A stretch of DNA of 64,000 nt from Tenacibaculum agarivorans (lineage in GTDB: Bacteria > Bacteroidota > Bacteroidia > Flavobacteriales > Flavobacteriaceae): positions 62,001 to 126,000 of the forward strand of contig NZ_MSMP01000009.1 in NCBI RefSeq assembly GCF_001936575.1, in the 5' to 3' direction. The notes under the pieces are model-generated. The model saw only the letters and a list, made by a program, of their open reading frames with translations, had not been told where the DNA came from and made no database searches. The translations under genes and the position numbers were made by a program. Shown one piece after another: positions 26,355 through 34,519 of this stretch; positions within the stretch are counted from its first letter, which is position 1, and each line of letters starts with the position of its first letter.

Positions 26355-27503
26355 TTATTTTACAATTCCTAAATACACACTAGCATACGTTCCTACTCTA
26401 TCTTCTTTATGCATTTTATCACATAGCTCTTTATCAAAATACACTTGTTCTTTTATGAATTCAGGAAAGAAGTCTATTTCTTTGGCTGCAGATCGCATTA
26501 AAATACGTGTTCCTGGTTGGCTGTTTTTTAAGATTAAACGCCATTCTTCTTCCAAAGCTGGAACATTGTTAACTGCAAGCCAATCTTGGTGATCTAATAA
26601 CACATAATGAGAATAATTCCCTGGATTATTAATTAAAAAATCACTTAATGTTGATGTATAACTGTAGGCTTTACTTTCTTGGTTTTGAAGTTTTTCAAAG
26701 TTCTCTTTCTTCAAATATTCAGGACAACATTCTTTAGTGTAAAAACCTTTTAAATATACTTGATAGAAATAATTATCTCCAATATCTAATTTGGTAAAAA
26801 CATTTCTTAAACACTCTCTTATATAGGCTACATTACCTCCTGAATAGCTTTCTTGTATTAAAGCTTGTTGTGCTTTTGGCACCCCTGCTAAATACATGGT
26901 AAAATGATTGTTTAATAAAAGAGAAATAAAAGGATTAAATATTTTTTCTTCCAATAAAGTATAATAACTCGCTTGTTGTGATAAATTATTAGAAGTCATA
27001 AATGACTCTAAGTTTTGCCTGATTTTTTTACTTGCATATAAATAATTTCTACATAAATATGCTAATACTCCTGATGCACCACGATAATAAAACGACTTTC
27101 TTTTTCCTCTTCCATGGAAGTAGTGAATATGCTCATCCCAATACTTTTGCGCATATTCTGGTAAACTTTCTCGTAAGAATTCTTCATAATATGATTTAGC
27201 ACCAACATAGTTTCCCTCTCCAAAAAACTGAAAAAGATGTTCATGATCACCGTGTTTTAACATTTCTCGTTTTAATTCAAGTAATGCGTTTTGCCTAAAA
27301 TTCATATCTACAGAATGAATTTCTGAAGGTTCATCTAATAGGTAATCTAATAAATTATCTCCTGCACTAGTAATCATAACTAGCTTACTATCATTATTCA
27401 ATTTCAGTAATTCTCGATCACAACGCGGATCTTCCCAACAAGTATTATAAATTAATTTTTTTCCGTGTATTTGATGGAAAAACCAGTTTTGTAATCGATT
27501 CAT
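26355..27503 (-). CDS. btaA: BtaA-like 3-amino-3-carboxypropyl transferase (DUF3419)
   Basis: 382 aa, DUF3419/BtaA family. Hallmarks are LIYNTCWEDPRCD at the N-terminus, the SAM-binding VMITSAGDNLLDYLLDEPSEIHSVDMN and RMGTLSF-like region replaced by VLLDHQDW and RILMRSAAKEIDFFPEF. BtaA transfers the 3-amino-3-carboxypropyl group from S-adenosylmethionine to diacylglycerol, the first step to betaine lipids at the inner membrane. Followed directly by btaB. Presence in a flavobacterium suggests phosphorus-free membrane lipids. Confidence 0.9.
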   Translation of the reverse strand: MNRLQNWFFHQIHGKKLIYNTCWEDPRCDRELLKLNNDSKLVMITSAGDNLLDYLLDEPSEIHSVDMNFRQNALLELKREMLKHGDHEHLFQFFGEGNYVGAKSYYEEFLRESLPEYAQKYWDEHIHYFHGRGKRKSFYYRGASGVLAYLCRNYLYASKKIRQNLESFMTSNNLSQQASYYTLLEEKIFNPFISLLLNNHFTMYLAGVPKAQQALIQESYSGGNVAYIRECLRNVFTKLDIGDNYFYQVYLKGFYTKECCPEYLKKENFEKLQNQESKAYSYTSTLSDFLINNPGNYSHYVLLDHQDWLAVNNVPALEEEWRLILKNSQPGTRILMRSAAKEIDFFPEFIKEQVYFDKELCDKMHKEDRVGTYASVYLGIVK

Positions 27504-27628
27504 AATTTTGATTTATTGTAATACTTGTAAAAGTAATTTTCGTAGTTAAACAAATTAATAATCAATAATTAAGTTTTTATGAACCTATCGTTAATTTAAT
27601 TAGAATAAGCTATTTAAACTTTTAAATG

Positions 27629-27657
27629 AAAAAACCGTTTGATTTCTCAAACGGTTT
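27629..27657 (-). terminator. Terminator of 121-aa gene
   Basis: Perfect 11-bp stem AAACCGTTTGA/TCAAACGGTTT with loop TTTC, followed on the minus strand by T (AAAAAA on plus). 30 bases past the stop at 27688. Confidence 0.85.
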
Positions 27658-27687
27658 AATATTTTAATATGCTAAGTACTTTATTTT

Positions 27688-28053
27688 TTAGACTTCAGAT
27701 AAGTTTTTAGACTTTACATAGTTTTCAACTTCATCGTGAGGAATTTCTTTCACTGGAATGGCAAAATCTCCATTAGATCCAGAAATCACAATTTCCTTTC
27801 TGAATTCACCTTGAAAGCTTCCTCTTACTTTATAATGGCTTGTTCCTTTTCCAATAGGTCCTGTCCATCCCATTGCATCTATTTTTAATCCTCCAACAAA
27901 GTGAGGATCTCTTACTAGATCAAATCCGTATGAATAATTTTGTGCATCTCCTTCAACATATACGCTGAAAAAACCTGGAGTTCTTAATCCAGTCCAAACA
28001 TATACTGCTGAACATTGATCTTCTGTTACTGGTTGTTTACCGTAAAATCCCAT
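27688..28053 (-). CDS. Small protein of unknown function
   Basis: 121 aa, no signal peptide or membrane segment. Glycine- and aromatic-rich, predicted beta: AVYVWTGLRTPGFFSVYV, NYSYGFDLVRDPHFVGGL, SHYKVRGSFQGEFRKEIV, ending in a charged helix (HDEVENYVKSKNLSEV). No family recognised. It is isolated between btaA and a lipoprotein pair and has its own terminator. Confidence 0.65.
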   Translation of the reverse strand: MGFYGKQPVTEDQCSAVYVWTGLRTPGFFSVYVEGDAQNYSYGFDLVRDPHFVGGLKIDAMGWTGPIGKGTSHYKVRGSFQGEFRKEIVISGSNGDFAIPVKEIPHDEVENYVKSKNLSEV

Positions 28054-28298
28054 AATTTTTGTTTTTTTTAATTTCCTACTCTTTTATTAGTTGGCTTTTC
28101 GGATTTCGCCTTGGTACTTAAAACAATGGCCATTGATTTTACGTCACTATCAAATTTCTAAATTAATAGTGTAGATATGGTAATTTTTTCCTTAAGAGAC
28201 TCATATTTAGACTTAGAAGTATTCTTTTCCTATCGTGAGTGAAGCATTAAACTAGCTTTAGAGTTAGAATGTCAAAAATTATATGGAGCTAAAAAAGA

Positions 28299-28904
28299 CT
28301 ATTCAAAATTCTGGTTATCAATATCTTTATTTTTCTTTTGGCTGTACTTATCTCTATATAATAATATGAGATTGGAAAAAGAAATCATAAAAACAGCAGA
28401 AAACAAATAACATAGAAATAATGAAATCATTAGTTCTACTCTATTCCAACTGATGCTAGCTTTTGTCCATGCTTTTTCCGGATCTCCTAATAAAATTAGC
28501 ATCTTTTCTTTTTTATCCGGCAAGAAACCATGGGCTTCTTCAAAGATTGCAAATGGATTTTTCTCCAACAATTCATTTCCTATTACAATATCTTTTTCCA
28601 AATACGGTAATGTATTTGTTCCTCTTAAATAATGATATGTAATATAGGTTCCTATAAAAAGTGTAAGAAAAATTACTGATAAACGCATCCAAACAGATAT
28701 AACTTTATTTTTTAATGAAAATAAAATCATAAAACCAGCAAGAATAGTAGCTATAAAAATTCCAAATTTCATAAAAGATGCTGTGCTTTCTTCTGTTGAA
28801 TTCCAAGACGGTAAAGGAATTACAAATGCACTAGTTACTGTAACAATCCATGTACTTAATAGTACAACTTCTTTCCAGATATCTTTTAACTTCGATACTA
28901 CCAT
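28299..28904 (-). CDS. Four-helix membrane protein of unknown function
   Basis: 201 aa. Hydrophobic segments at ~13-32, ~44-62, ~70-90 and ~160-185 (for example VVLLSTWIVTVTSAFVI, GIFIATILAGFMILF, LSVIFLTLFIGTYITYH, ISLFLCYLFSAVFMISF); a ~65-residue loop between helices 3 and 4 contains ELLEKNPFAIFEEAHGFLPDK. Starts 3 bases after the upstream lipoprotein gene, so the two form a unit. No family recognised. Confidence 0.65.
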   Translation of the reverse strand: MVVSKLKDIWKEVVLLSTWIVTVTSAFVIPLPSWNSTEESTASFMKFGIFIATILAGFMILFSLKNKVISVWMRLSVIFLTLFIGTYITYHYLRGTNTLPYLEKDIVIGNELLEKNPFAIFEEAHGFLPDKKEKMLILLGDPEKAWTKASISWNRVELMISLFLCYLFSAVFMISFSNLILLYRDKYSQKKNKDIDNQNFE

Positions 28905-28907
28905 CTG

Positions 28908-29630
28908 CTATTTTTTTGGTGCTTTTAAAACCAATACTTTCTCTTTATCTTCTCCACTAAATGTAATTAAATGTAATTCTGGTTCCCCTATCCTATCTTC
29001 TTTTTCTAACCAGAAAAGATAATATCCTGGCACAAAATCTTGTGTGGCTTGCTGGGTAGGCTTATTAAATCGGAATCGTTTTATATCTAAATTTCCTTCA
29101 AATGATAATTTGCCAAACACAAAAAAGCCATTATCTTCATTGGAATCTACAATAACTCTTACTTTAGTATTAGCATCATTATTCTCACTTGAATTTATGG
29201 CCATTTCTTTAGCTTTATAATCATAATAAATTCCTTCTAAAATCTTTTCTTTTTTTATAATATGCTCTTCAGCGGCGATTTTCTGCAACATTTTTTGCGT
29301 TTCTTCTAATGATTTTAAATATTCAGGAGTTAATGCATTTCTATCATTACAACCTTCCAATAGATAAAATAACTCTTTCCGCTTATTTTCTACATTAGCT
29401 ATCGTTTTTAATATTGATGATTTTGTTTGCGTTCCTATTTCTATTTCATCCTCAATAGTATACTTTGATTTTTCCTCTTTTATAGCTCTCTTTTTTATAC
29501 TCTTTAGTGTTTTTTTCGTTTGTGACGCTATTGCTGTTAAAGCTAAATTGTCTTTAGAATAATAAGTTGATTTACAAGACACAAGACTTACAACTGTAAT
29601 GATTGTTAAGAGTTTATATATTTTCTTCAT
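28908..29630 (-). CDS. Lipoprotein of unknown function
   Basis: 240 aa. Signal ends VSLVSC (lipobox Cys19). Residues ~30-60 and ~75-140 are lysine/glutamate-rich helices suited to coiled coil (SQTKKTLKSIKKRAIKEEK, LKSLEETQKMLQKIAAEEH); the C-terminal ~100 residues look beta-rich (VRVIVDSNEDNGFFVFGKL, PGYYLFWLEKEDRIG). It is 150 bases downstream of the last eCIS-associated gene on the same strand and coupled to a membrane protein; any link to the injection system is positional. Confidence 0.65.
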   Translation of the reverse strand: MKKIYKLLTIITVVSLVSCKSTYYSKDNLALTAIASQTKKTLKSIKKRAIKEEKSKYTIEDEIEIGTQTKSSILKTIANVENKRKELFYLLEGCNDRNALTPEYLKSLEETQKMLQKIAAEEHIIKKEKILEGIYYDYKAKEMAINSSENNDANTKVRVIVDSNEDNGFFVFGKLSFEGNLDIKRFRFNKPTQQATQDFVPGYYLFWLEKEDRIGEPELHLITFSGEDKEKVLVLKAPKK

Positions 29631-29779
29631 CGGAGGACTTGTTTATTAGTATTCGGTATATTATTACAAATTTGTTTTTTATTTGTTAAAGATACTATAA
29701 CAATACTGACAAAGGCTTGCACTTTACCGACTTTTATTCAAAATAGGAAGTATTAAACACAAATAAGTTTTAGTTCTAT

Positions 29780-30811
29780 TTAGTTATTCTTCTTCTTATT
29801 CCCTAACAAATTTTCAATGTTATATCTAGTCTTACCCATGAAGTCTTTTTGACTATATCTTATTTTTTCATCAAAGATTTCTCTATCAATAAGTGTGTAA
29901 TTTGTTCTCTCAAAATCTGGTATGGTATCTTCATAATCACTTATTTGTTGTATATGCGCATTACCTACTTTCCATATGCCTTTAAAATTTTCACCTTTTT
30001 GCGCTGCAAATCGCTGCATATGTTGTCCTCTTCGTACACTGTAAGAATTTTCTTCATCTTGATAAGTATTCTTGTTATCAAAGAAGTATGCTGCACTTAA
30101 TGGTACATTTCTATTCTCTTGAATATTAAATTTATTTACCTTTTCTTCTAATATTGGCTTCAAATGTTTTACATGCCTATCGAATCTAGTATTTGATGCT
30201 TTTATTAAACCGTCAAATAAGTTACGATTCGATCTTAAAAAAGCACTGAACTCAGCTAATTTATTACCATCATCTAAAGTAGTGTTATCTTCAAAATTTA
30301 CAATTTCATTTACTTTATCATTTAAGAATTTAGCATTTGATTTTATTAATTTCATTCCTTTATTGATCTCTTCTGCTGTTGTAGCTCTCTGATACACTTC
30401 AATAACAAGTAGTAGAAAAGATAATTTATCTAAATAATATAACGTTGGAGAATCACCATAAAAAATAATTTCAAAACCATTTTCATACTGTAATTCAGGT
30501 TCTAGCCAATAGTTTTTTCGTCTACCTTTAAATTTATTATTGGTATATTTTCGTTCAGCTTCTCTTACATTTTTAGAGTATTCATGATCTTCTCCAATAA
30601 TATTCAATTTATTTTTATCTATCTTTTTATCTAAGGGTTTTAATTGTACGGTTTTATTATTGCTACTTCTCATTACAGTTTGTAATGTACGTTGCTCCAT
30701 GATATTAGGTCTATTGTTAACTATTGTAGCTTGTTCGCTAAAACTAGTTTCTTTCCGTACACGTTGTACTGTTTTTTGTTGTTCTTTACTATTTTCTGAA
30801 GGTACTTTCAT
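29780..30811 (-). CDS. eCIS-associated protein with cargo leader and putative TIKI/TraB-like domain
   Basis: 343 aa. Residues 1-55 resemble the N-termini of the two DUF4157 proteins encoded just upstream (TVQRVRKE...IVNNRPNIMEQRTL), but the DUF4157 domain itself is absent. The rest pairs an early LNIIGEDH (69-76) with a late RRGQHMQ...FKGIWKVGNAHIQQI (260-290), the same two ends as in the 471-aa protein upstream. GExH plus VGxxH is the metal-site pattern of TraB/PrgY/TIKI-, EreA- and ChaN-type folds. Likely an injected effector; activity unproven. Last gene of the eCIS cluster. Confidence 0.6.
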   Translation of the reverse strand: MKVPSENSKEQQKTVQRVRKETSFSEQATIVNNRPNIMEQRTLQTVMRSSNNKTVQLKPLDKKIDKNKLNIIGEDHEYSKNVREAERKYTNNKFKGRRKNYWLEPELQYENGFEIIFYGDSPTLYYLDKLSFLLLVIEVYQRATTAEEINKGMKLIKSNAKFLNDKVNEIVNFEDNTTLDDGNKLAEFSAFLRSNRNLFDGLIKASNTRFDRHVKHLKPILEEKVNKFNIQENRNVPLSAAYFFDNKNTYQDEENSYSVRRGQHMQRFAAQKGENFKGIWKVGNAHIQQISDYEDTIPDFERTNYTLIDREIFDEKIRYSQKDFMGKTRYNIENLLGNKKKNN

Positions 30812-30882
30812 TTTGAATATTTAGCAAAAATCGTTATTGGAAATACAAATTGAAACCTCATACAATTGTGATTGTTTCACTT

Positions 30883-32298
30883 CTATCTTTTCCAAACTTT
30901 CTTTTCTTGTCCAGTTATATCTTTAGCATAATTCTTCACGAAATCTTCATAGGTCACAATAATAACTTCCTCATCTACATTACCTAATTCTTGTAGTATA
31001 TCTTGAATATGACTATCTCCTACTTTCCAAATTCCTTTCATTCCTCTTCTAGCTGCATTTTTTGCCGCTTCTAACATATAGTCTGATCTTCTTTTAAAGT
31101 ATCCGTCCCATAATACATTTAAATCACCTAATTGGTTTAACTTTTTCTCCTCTATTTCTTCTACCATGCTGTATAAATCTGGACACCAAGTTTCTAACTC
31201 TGTATACTCAACTTTACCTCCCAATATTGATGTCATTACTTTAGATTGTACTTTCTTTTTAAACCTGTTAAAAGCCAACATGAGTTTACTCAATTTCGGT
31301 GACATTTTAAGATTCTTTTTCGAAAACATCCTATTCTCAATATCAATGACATTAAAAGCTTCTGAAACTTGTCCTATTAAGAATGACACAGTGTGTTTAT
31401 TTTTCTTATCATCTAATGAGGATTTTTCAAAATCATAAAATATACTCGCTAATCGAACTATTTTACTTTCAATTCTAAGATCCCAACTATCTCCTGGGTG
31501 TCTCTCATCCATATCGTTTACAAAAATAAAACCATATTCTTCATAATAAGGTAGTCTATACATATCTACTAAATGCGTTGCTTCTTCTTTTCTCCAAGGA
31601 GTTGAATAATAGTAGTCATCGGTTTTTTTTATATCTGATTCATCTCCATGTACTTCTCCCACTATATTGAACTCATCAGAGATAATAGTTGGACTTTTTC
31701 TCATTTTCATTTGTGCTACTTTGTAATCACTTTCACATGATTTTGGATTAGGGTTCCTCCCATACATGTCTGTTTTTCCGCTGTACAATGCCTTGGTCCC
31801 CATTACATCCGCTTCTTTTTCTAATCCAGCATCGTCATTAATATTGACTTTACTTTTAAGCTGTCTAGTAGGTTTTACACGACCTTGTTTTTGCTGTACC
31901 ACATGCCAAGCTTCATGAGGTAAATACTTTTCTTGTCCTGGTGCTAGATGAATATCTGTTCCTTGTGCATAGGCATGTGCTTGCAATTGTGCTGGTTTAC
32001 TAGAATTATAATGTACTTTTACATCATCCATACTATATCCAGAAAGGTTTTCTATACCTGTTTTTAAAGTATCGGGTAAGCCTATGTTATTACTTTTTCT
32101 AAATTCTTGCTGGTTCTTTTTTTGTTGAATAATTGATGTATTGTTTGACGAATTATTCATATTCTTTAGAAGCTTACGTTGCACCATATTGGAAGTTCTA
32201 TTATCCACTATTTCTACTTCTCCACCAGAATTGATTTCTTGTACTACACGTTGTACTATATATTGTTCTTCTTTACTGTTTTCTAATGATGTTTTCAT
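30883..32298 (-). CDS. DUF4157 protein, probable eCIS cargo with putative TIKI/TraB-like domain
   Basis: 471 aa. Leader 12-45 (IVQRVVQE, EIVDNRTSNMVQRKL), Gln/Asn-rich linker, then a full DUF4157 domain at ~72-170: GLPDTLKTGIENLSGYSMDDV, AYAQGTDIHLAPGQE, LPHEAWHVVQQKQGRV with zinc-type HEAWH at 128-132, and DDAGLEKEADVMG. DUF4157 proteins are characteristic partners of eCIS loci. Residues ~205-471 hold NIVGEVHG (211-218) and GYFKRRSDYM...GIWKVGDSHIQDI (399-434), matching the shorter neighbour and resembling TraB/TIKI motifs. Probably loaded into the injection tube or handled by the zinc-site domain. Confidence 0.7.
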   Translation of the reverse strand: MKTSLENSKEEQYIVQRVVQEINSGGEVEIVDNRTSNMVQRKLLKNMNNSSNNTSIIQQKKNQQEFRKSNNIGLPDTLKTGIENLSGYSMDDVKVHYNSSKPAQLQAHAYAQGTDIHLAPGQEKYLPHEAWHVVQQKQGRVKPTRQLKSKVNINDDAGLEKEADVMGTKALYSGKTDMYGRNPNPKSCESDYKVAQMKMRKSPTIISDEFNIVGEVHGDESDIKKTDDYYYSTPWRKEEATHLVDMYRLPYYEEYGFIFVNDMDERHPGDSWDLRIESKIVRLASIFYDFEKSSLDDKKNKHTVSFLIGQVSEAFNVIDIENRMFSKKNLKMSPKLSKLMLAFNRFKKKVQSKVMTSILGGKVEYTELETWCPDLYSMVEEIEEKKLNQLGDLNVLWDGYFKRRSDYMLEAAKNAARRGMKGIWKVGDSHIQDILQELGNVDEEVIIVTYEDFVKNYAKDITGQEKKVWKR

Positions 32299-32397
32299 TT
32301 TTTATAATGTTTATTAAAATGAATGTTATCTGGATTACAAACTACCTCTAAACAAAATGCCTTGACTTTTTTTTATTACCAATATTACTAAGACACT

Positions 32398-34140
32398 TTA
32401 TATCTCTTCTTTTCTTTGTAAATACAATGCTTTATCTTGAAGGAATTTATCTATATTTTCATTATGATTTGATAAAATATTTTCTGTTGCTTTTATTTTT
32501 TTATTCAACTTATCTTCTTGTTCTCGTTCATATTCACCAGACTCTATTGATCCGATTTCGTACAACTTTTTCTTCTTTTTCTTTCTATTAGCGAGAGATA
32601 TATTAAAAAGACCACCAAATTTAACTCCCTTTTTAGCTGGTTGCTCTTTCTCTACAGTAACTTGCTTAGGTAGTTTTTCTTCATTATCACTATTTACATG
32701 GGTGAATATTATATTTTCTGATGGTAAATCAATGGGTTTATTTCTAGAGCGTTTATGTTTTCTAGTTTTCTTTTTTGGCAAATTAGGTGATTTTTCTTTT
32801 TTAGGAGTTTCTGTTTTATCTAATAACTCATCTACATCATTAATAAAATCAAATTTTGGTCTTTCCCAATCATATGCGGCATTGGCTTCTATTACAACTT
32901 TAGTATTTATATCTTCAGCAACAACTATCATGTAATGATTACCAATTCCTCTTTTTTGCCCGGGAAGTCTATTGGTAACGATTTTTCCAAAGTCTTGACA
33001 AATAATTGAGCCTATTTTTACAAGTCTTGATAAATTTTCTATACCATTTTTATGCATCCACTCTTTTATTGTATCGGCATCAATATCTATAAATGATGTG
33101 TTTATTACGCCTCTACAATCGTTTATATTTTCTTCATTCATTAAAAATTGAACTTCGTTTACAAAATTCATACAACTATTTTTTAATATCAATCCAAATT
33201 CTGATTCATTATCCTCTTCTAAGATCTTTTCAAGTTGTCCCAAATATTTTATTAATTCTGTATTCATTTTTTTTAAGTTTTCTCCTTCATAAGATTTATT
33301 TATATAATCCACATTTATTAATCTTACATTAGGAGTCCAAGTACATAATTCTTCTCCTTCAATTATTTCCTTACCTTTTGTATACAATGATTTTGGCCTA
33401 GGTCCTTCAGCTGTAAATTTGCTATACAGAACTTCTTCTTGACCAGCTATAATCATATAATTATTATTCTCAGACCATACTAATTCTCCAATTTTAGCAT
33501 TTGATGATTTTACCGTGAATTGTATTGAAGTATTGTCTAAATTTATTTTTTGCCCTTTTTTATTCAATATAGCTGCATGGAATGAATCATTATTACTTGT
33601 ATGCATTGCCTTTTCCCCCATTACATCTGCTTCTTTTTCCAACCCTGCATCATCATTTATATTTACCTTACTTTTCAATTGTTTAGTAGGTTTTACTCTA
33701 CCTTGTTTTTGTTGCACTACATGCCAAGCCTCGTGTGGTAAGTGTTTTTCTTGTCCAGGTGCCAAATGAATATCAGTCCCTTGTGCATACGCATGTGCTT
33801 GTAATTGTGCTGGTTTACTAGAGTTATAATACACTTTTACATCATCCATACTGTAGCCTGAAAGATTTTCAATTCCTGATTTTAATTGATCTGGTAGTCC
33901 TGTATTATTGCTTCGACTTTGCTCAGCAACCTTACTTCGACCGTGCTCAACACTTGTTTTCTTTTTCTGAAGAATTTGATTTTCTGAAACTGAGTTTTGA
34001 ATAGCTGATTTTACTTTTCTCTGTTGAATAATTTCTGGTCGATTATCTGAAATAATAGCTCTTCCTCCTGAATCAGACTCTTGCCTTGCACACTGTATTG
34101 TGCTTTTTTGTGATTCTTGATTTGTATCTTTTGCTTTCAT
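32398..34140 (-). CDS. DUF4157 protein, probable eCIS cargo with unclassified C-terminal domain
   Basis: 580 aa from ATG 34140; the frame is open to an ATG at 34236 but the extra 32 residues lack similarity to the sister genes, whose starts (MKTSLENSKE, MKVPSENSKE) align with MKAKDTNQES here. Leader has IISDNRPEIIQQRKV; a linker (EHGRSKVAEQSRSN) is encoded by a genomic repeat; DUF4157 follows with HEAWH at 136-140. The C-terminal part has GELVW, NSCMNFVNEV (Cys323), GNHYMIVVAED (His402) and IEANAAYDW (Asn420), a possible Cys-His-Asn papain-like arrangement, then a lysine-rich basic and helical tail. Confidence 0.7.
   Translation of the reverse strand: MKAKDTNQESQKSTIQCARQESDSGGRAIISDNRPEIIQQRKVKSAIQNSVSENQILQKKKTSVEHGRSKVAEQSRSNNTGLPDQLKSGIENLSGYSMDDVKVYYNSSKPAQLQAHAYAQGTDIHLAPGQEKHLPHEAWHVVQQKQGRVKPTKQLKSKVNINDDAGLEKEADVMGEKAMHTSNNDSFHAAILNKKGQKINLDNTSIQFTVKSSNAKIGELVWSENNNYMIIAGQEEVLYSKFTAEGPRPKSLYTKGKEIIEGEELCTWTPNVRLINVDYINKSYEGENLKKMNTELIKYLGQLEKILEEDNESEFGLILKNSCMNFVNEVQFLMNEENINDCRGVINTSFIDIDADTIKEWMHKNGIENLSRLVKIGSIICQDFGKIVTNRLPGQKRGIGNHYMIVVAEDINTKVVIEANAAYDWERPKFDFINDVDELLDKTETPKKEKSPNLPKKKTRKHKRSRNKPIDLPSENIIFTHVNSDNEEKLPKQVTVEKEQPAKKGVKFGGLFNISLANRKKKKKKLYEIGSIESGEYEREQEDKLNKKIKATENILSNHNENIDKFLQDKALYLQRKEEI
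33906..33950. repeat. Two GAGC/TCGAAG repeat units inside a coding region
   Basis: GCTTCGACTTTGCTCAGCAA and ACTTCGACCGTGCTCAACAC lie in tandem (minus-strand GAGCaaaGTCGAAG and GAGCacgGTCGAAG). The core equals the intergenic palindrome at 16291-16312. They encode the linker EHGRSKVAEQSRS of the DUF4157 protein and are absent from its paralogue. Confidence 0.6.
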
Positions 34141-34519
34141 TATTTTTTGATGTAATTGTTTACGTCTTTTCGAATGGAATACAATGGAATGAAGAAATAT
34201 GTTTATCCTGTACTTAAACATATTTCTGAAATCCAATCTAAAGATTACTTCTTCGTTTCGCTTATCGTAATGACGTTTTACTTTACGTATGCCATTACAA
34301 TTGAAACTTCATGGGACAAAGTATATATTCGTTTACTTTATATTTCATATTGAAAATCAATAAAAATTTGTCTTTTAAAATGTTCTCCATATAATTCCAA
34401 TAACCATCAGAATCACTTGAACTGACACATTATTTTATAATTAAAAATTGAATGATCTAAATTCTAATGCTATTTGTATCAAAACTTTCAAACTTTTCAA
34501 CTTTCCTCTTTTTTCTAAA
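34141..34519. other. 379-bp gap between eCIS ATPase and first cargo gene
   Basis: With the cargo start placed at 34140, this gap holds no convincing gene. It contains a right-arm copy of the palindromic repeat (34242-34275). Its length, unlike the 4-44 base gaps between the structural genes, suggests that the cargo genes have their own promoter, but no clear TAnnTTTG box was found on the minus strand. Confidence 0.5.
34242..34275. repeat. Palindromic dispersed repeat, right-arm copy
   Basis: AGATTACTTCTTCGTTTCGC followed by TTATCGTAATGACG matches the right arm AGATTGCTTC...CGCAATGAC of the complete copy at 18617-18682, including the terminal TAATGACG. Located in the eCIS ATPase/cargo gap. 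Confidence 0.6.

Noticed and set aside
33515..33769. Cysteine-rich ORF on the plus strand opposite the DUF4157 domain
   Set aside because: It is the exact antisense of conserved HEAWH-region codons; cysteines arise from complementary codons.
30883..34140. Recent tandem duplication of the two DUF4157 genes
   Set aside because: The DUF4157 domains are very similar, but leaders, linkers and C-terminal regions differ completely; shared domain with swapped effectors fits better than a simple duplication.
34141..34236. 32-residue N-terminal extension of the first DUF4157 protein
   Set aside because: Sister proteins start at the position equivalent to 34140; the extension is unlike them and lies in a non-coding gap near a dispersed repeat.
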